From positions 6,822 through 70,821 of the forward strand of contig NZ_WWFG01000017.1 of NCBI RefSeq assembly GCF_026127265.1: a stretch of 64,000 nt of DNA, given 5' to 3'. The first letter of the stretch is position 1; the number at the start of each line of letters is the position of its first letter. The notes below the pieces were generated by a model. That model did no database searches, was not told where the DNA came from, and saw nothing but the letters and a program-made list of their open reading frames with translations. This document shows, one piece after another, positions 62,888 to 64,000 of the stretch. The DNA comes from Nostoc sp. KVJ3 (GTDB lineage: Bacteria > Cyanobacteriota > Cyanobacteriia > Cyanobacteriales > Nostocaceae). A program made the translations under genes and the position numbers.

Positions 62888-64000
62888 ATGGAGACAAACT
62901 ATATTCAAATTTATTTGACACTGCCAAGTCAGCCCTGAAAGCTGGTAAATACGACCCGATTAACTTCTACGAGGCGCGTTTAAACCTGTTCAACCTCTCG
63001 GTAATGGCAGACTACGATCAGCTAATTTGCCTGCCCACACTAACTGCTATTGACAAAATACTGGTATCAGATTGAAACAGCCCGAAAAGTACTTAGACAA
63101 CTGGGTGGACGCGCATTACTAGCCGATGAAGTCGGATTGGGCAAAACCATTGAGGCGGGACTAATCATAGCCGAGTACTTAGCAAGGGTATGGTACAGTC
63201 CATGCTGGTGTTAACTCCTGCATCCCTAGTTTCCCAGTGGCAATCAGAGTTAAGTGACAAATTTGATATTGCTACTATCACCACAGATAACCGCGATCCA
63301 CAACAACCGATAGACGAATTCTGGACGAATAATCCGCGAATTATCGCTTCATTAAACACGGCTAAATCTGCTAAACATTATCCCCACGTCACCAGTCGCA
63401 CTTGGGACTTGGTAGTTGTCGATGAAGCCCACCACCTGAAAAATCGCACTACCCTAAACTGGAAACTGGTCAATGCCCTCAATAAGCGGTTATTCCTCAT
63501 GCTCACTGCTACGCCAGTGCAGAACTCCCTTATTGAACTGTTTAATCTGCTGACCCTCCTCAAACCGGGACTGCTACAAACAGAAGCCGCTTTTAAAAAA
63601 AGAATATGTCGATTCCAGGAATGGGCGAGTCCCTAAAAATCCCGAAAAGTTGCGCTCCCTGATGCGGGAAGTCATGGTGCGAAATACCCCGCGCCTAGTA
63701 GATGTTAAACTGCCCAAACGCTTCGCCACCACAATTACCGTTACCCAGCAGCAGGCGAGGAGAAACTTTACCAGGACTTGAGCGAGTACCTACGTTCTTC
63801 AGAGGACAAGCTAGACAGACTCTCCCGCACTAATTTGCTGATGCGTGCTGGTTCATCCCCTGGTGCTTTGGCTGACTCCCTCAAGCAATTGACCAAACGC
63901 CTACCTGATGAAGAACTGAAGTCTTTAGCAAGACGAGCAGCCCAAGTGAAGCAGGTTGAGAAAGCAAAAGTATTGGTAGAAATGCTCTCAAAATCTTCCC
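62888..64000 (+). pseudogene. SNF2 helicase, copy B, frameshifted and cut by the window end
   Basis: Same gene as at 12461-14170. Several bases are lost within 62901-62920, and one-base changes occur near 63056, 63188, 63490, 63600, 63690 and 63747. The DEVGLGKT, DEAHH and LTATP motifs remain readable in separate frames. The gene runs off the window. Confidence 0.85.

Larger units (their letters stand above)
50442..64000. repeat. Copy B of the 13.6-kb direct duplication, error-rich toward the end
   Basis: Repeats 1-13577. From 50442 to about 55.9 kb it is nearly identical to copy A and is the better version of the glycosyltransferase. After that, one-base losses and gains in short runs break almost every gene. 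Net length change is about 18 bases shorter by the window end. Base substitutions are rare (for example GCTGCT to ACTACT-like change near 55487), the opposite of natural decay. Confidence 0.93.

Noticed and set aside
55950..64000. A second, degenerate set of toxin, immunity, helicase, parAB and SNF2 genes as real paralogues or pseudogenes
   Set aside because: Differences from copy A are nearly all one-base indels in runs and increase toward the window end; the order and spacing are identical. Overlapping ends of a circular contig explain this better.

Overview
The window reads as one cyanobacterial plasmid, sequenced a little more than once round. Position 1 matches position 50442, and the match runs to the end (1-13577 against 50442-64000), so the sequence repeats with a period of about 50.44 kb. 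The two copies differ almost only by one-base insertions and deletions in short runs. These break reading frames in copy A near 1433-1570 and throughout copy B after about 55.96 kb. The simplest reading is a circular plasmid of about 50.4 kb whose contig ends were not trimmed or polished. Frequent GCGATCGC (HIP1) octamers, a CyRepA1/DUF3854-type replication protein, a DUF3991/Toprim relaxase, HAF repeats and an ISH3-type insertion sequence point to a cyanobacterium, probably a filamentous Nostocales member (inference).

Layout of one turn. 49.4-52.3 kb (= copy A start): a triple-domain glycosyltransferase. 2.4-7.2 kb: a very large HAF-repeat/beta-helix protein with a PD-(D/E)xK-like C-terminal domain, followed by a probable immunity gene. 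7.4-12.25 kb (minus): UPF1/DNA2-like helicase, ParB and ParA. 12.46-15.97 kb: a four-gene cluster of SNF2 helicase, coiled-coil partner, small protein and HNH nuclease. 16.2-19.5 kb: a divergent pair of a trypsin-co-occurring (trypco1) protein and a caspase-nSTAND-histidine kinase fusion. 19.6-21.0 kb: catalytic-core tyrosine recombinase and an internally deleted Rpn/DUF2887 protein. 21.0-22.9 kb: Dam-type methyltransferase with a divergent probable restriction enzyme. 23.0-26.8 kb: a tight four-gene operon of an unknown protein, a QueC-like PP-loop enzyme, an XRE-ImmA/IrrE-like protein with a broken HExxH, and a PIN nuclease. 26.9-27.4 kb: a 472-bp stretch bounded by 35-bp inverted repeats. 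27.5-30.9 kb: small genes of unknown function. 31.0-36.5 kb (minus): an operon with a ParM-like actin, small proteins, membrane proteins and a P-loop ATPase. 36.7-40.5 kb: RHH protein, a 26-bp palindrome, the probable origin and the replication protein. 40.8-47.4 kb: an unknown gene, a mobilization-type ParA-like ATPase and its partner, a candidate oriT, MobC and a relaxase carrying nine 61-residue repeats. 47.8-49.3 kb: an intact ISH3-type element.

Backbone functions (replication, two or three partition-type NTPases, mobilization) sit in 31-47 kb plus 7-12 kb. The 12.4-27 kb arc is a dense block of conflict or defence-type genes: helicase/HNH, caspase-STAND, restriction-modification and the QueC-like operon. 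The best candidates for an undescribed system are the QueC-like/XRE-ImmA/PIN operon and the trypco1/caspase-nSTAND-kinase pair. No rRNA, tRNA or CRISPR array was seen.
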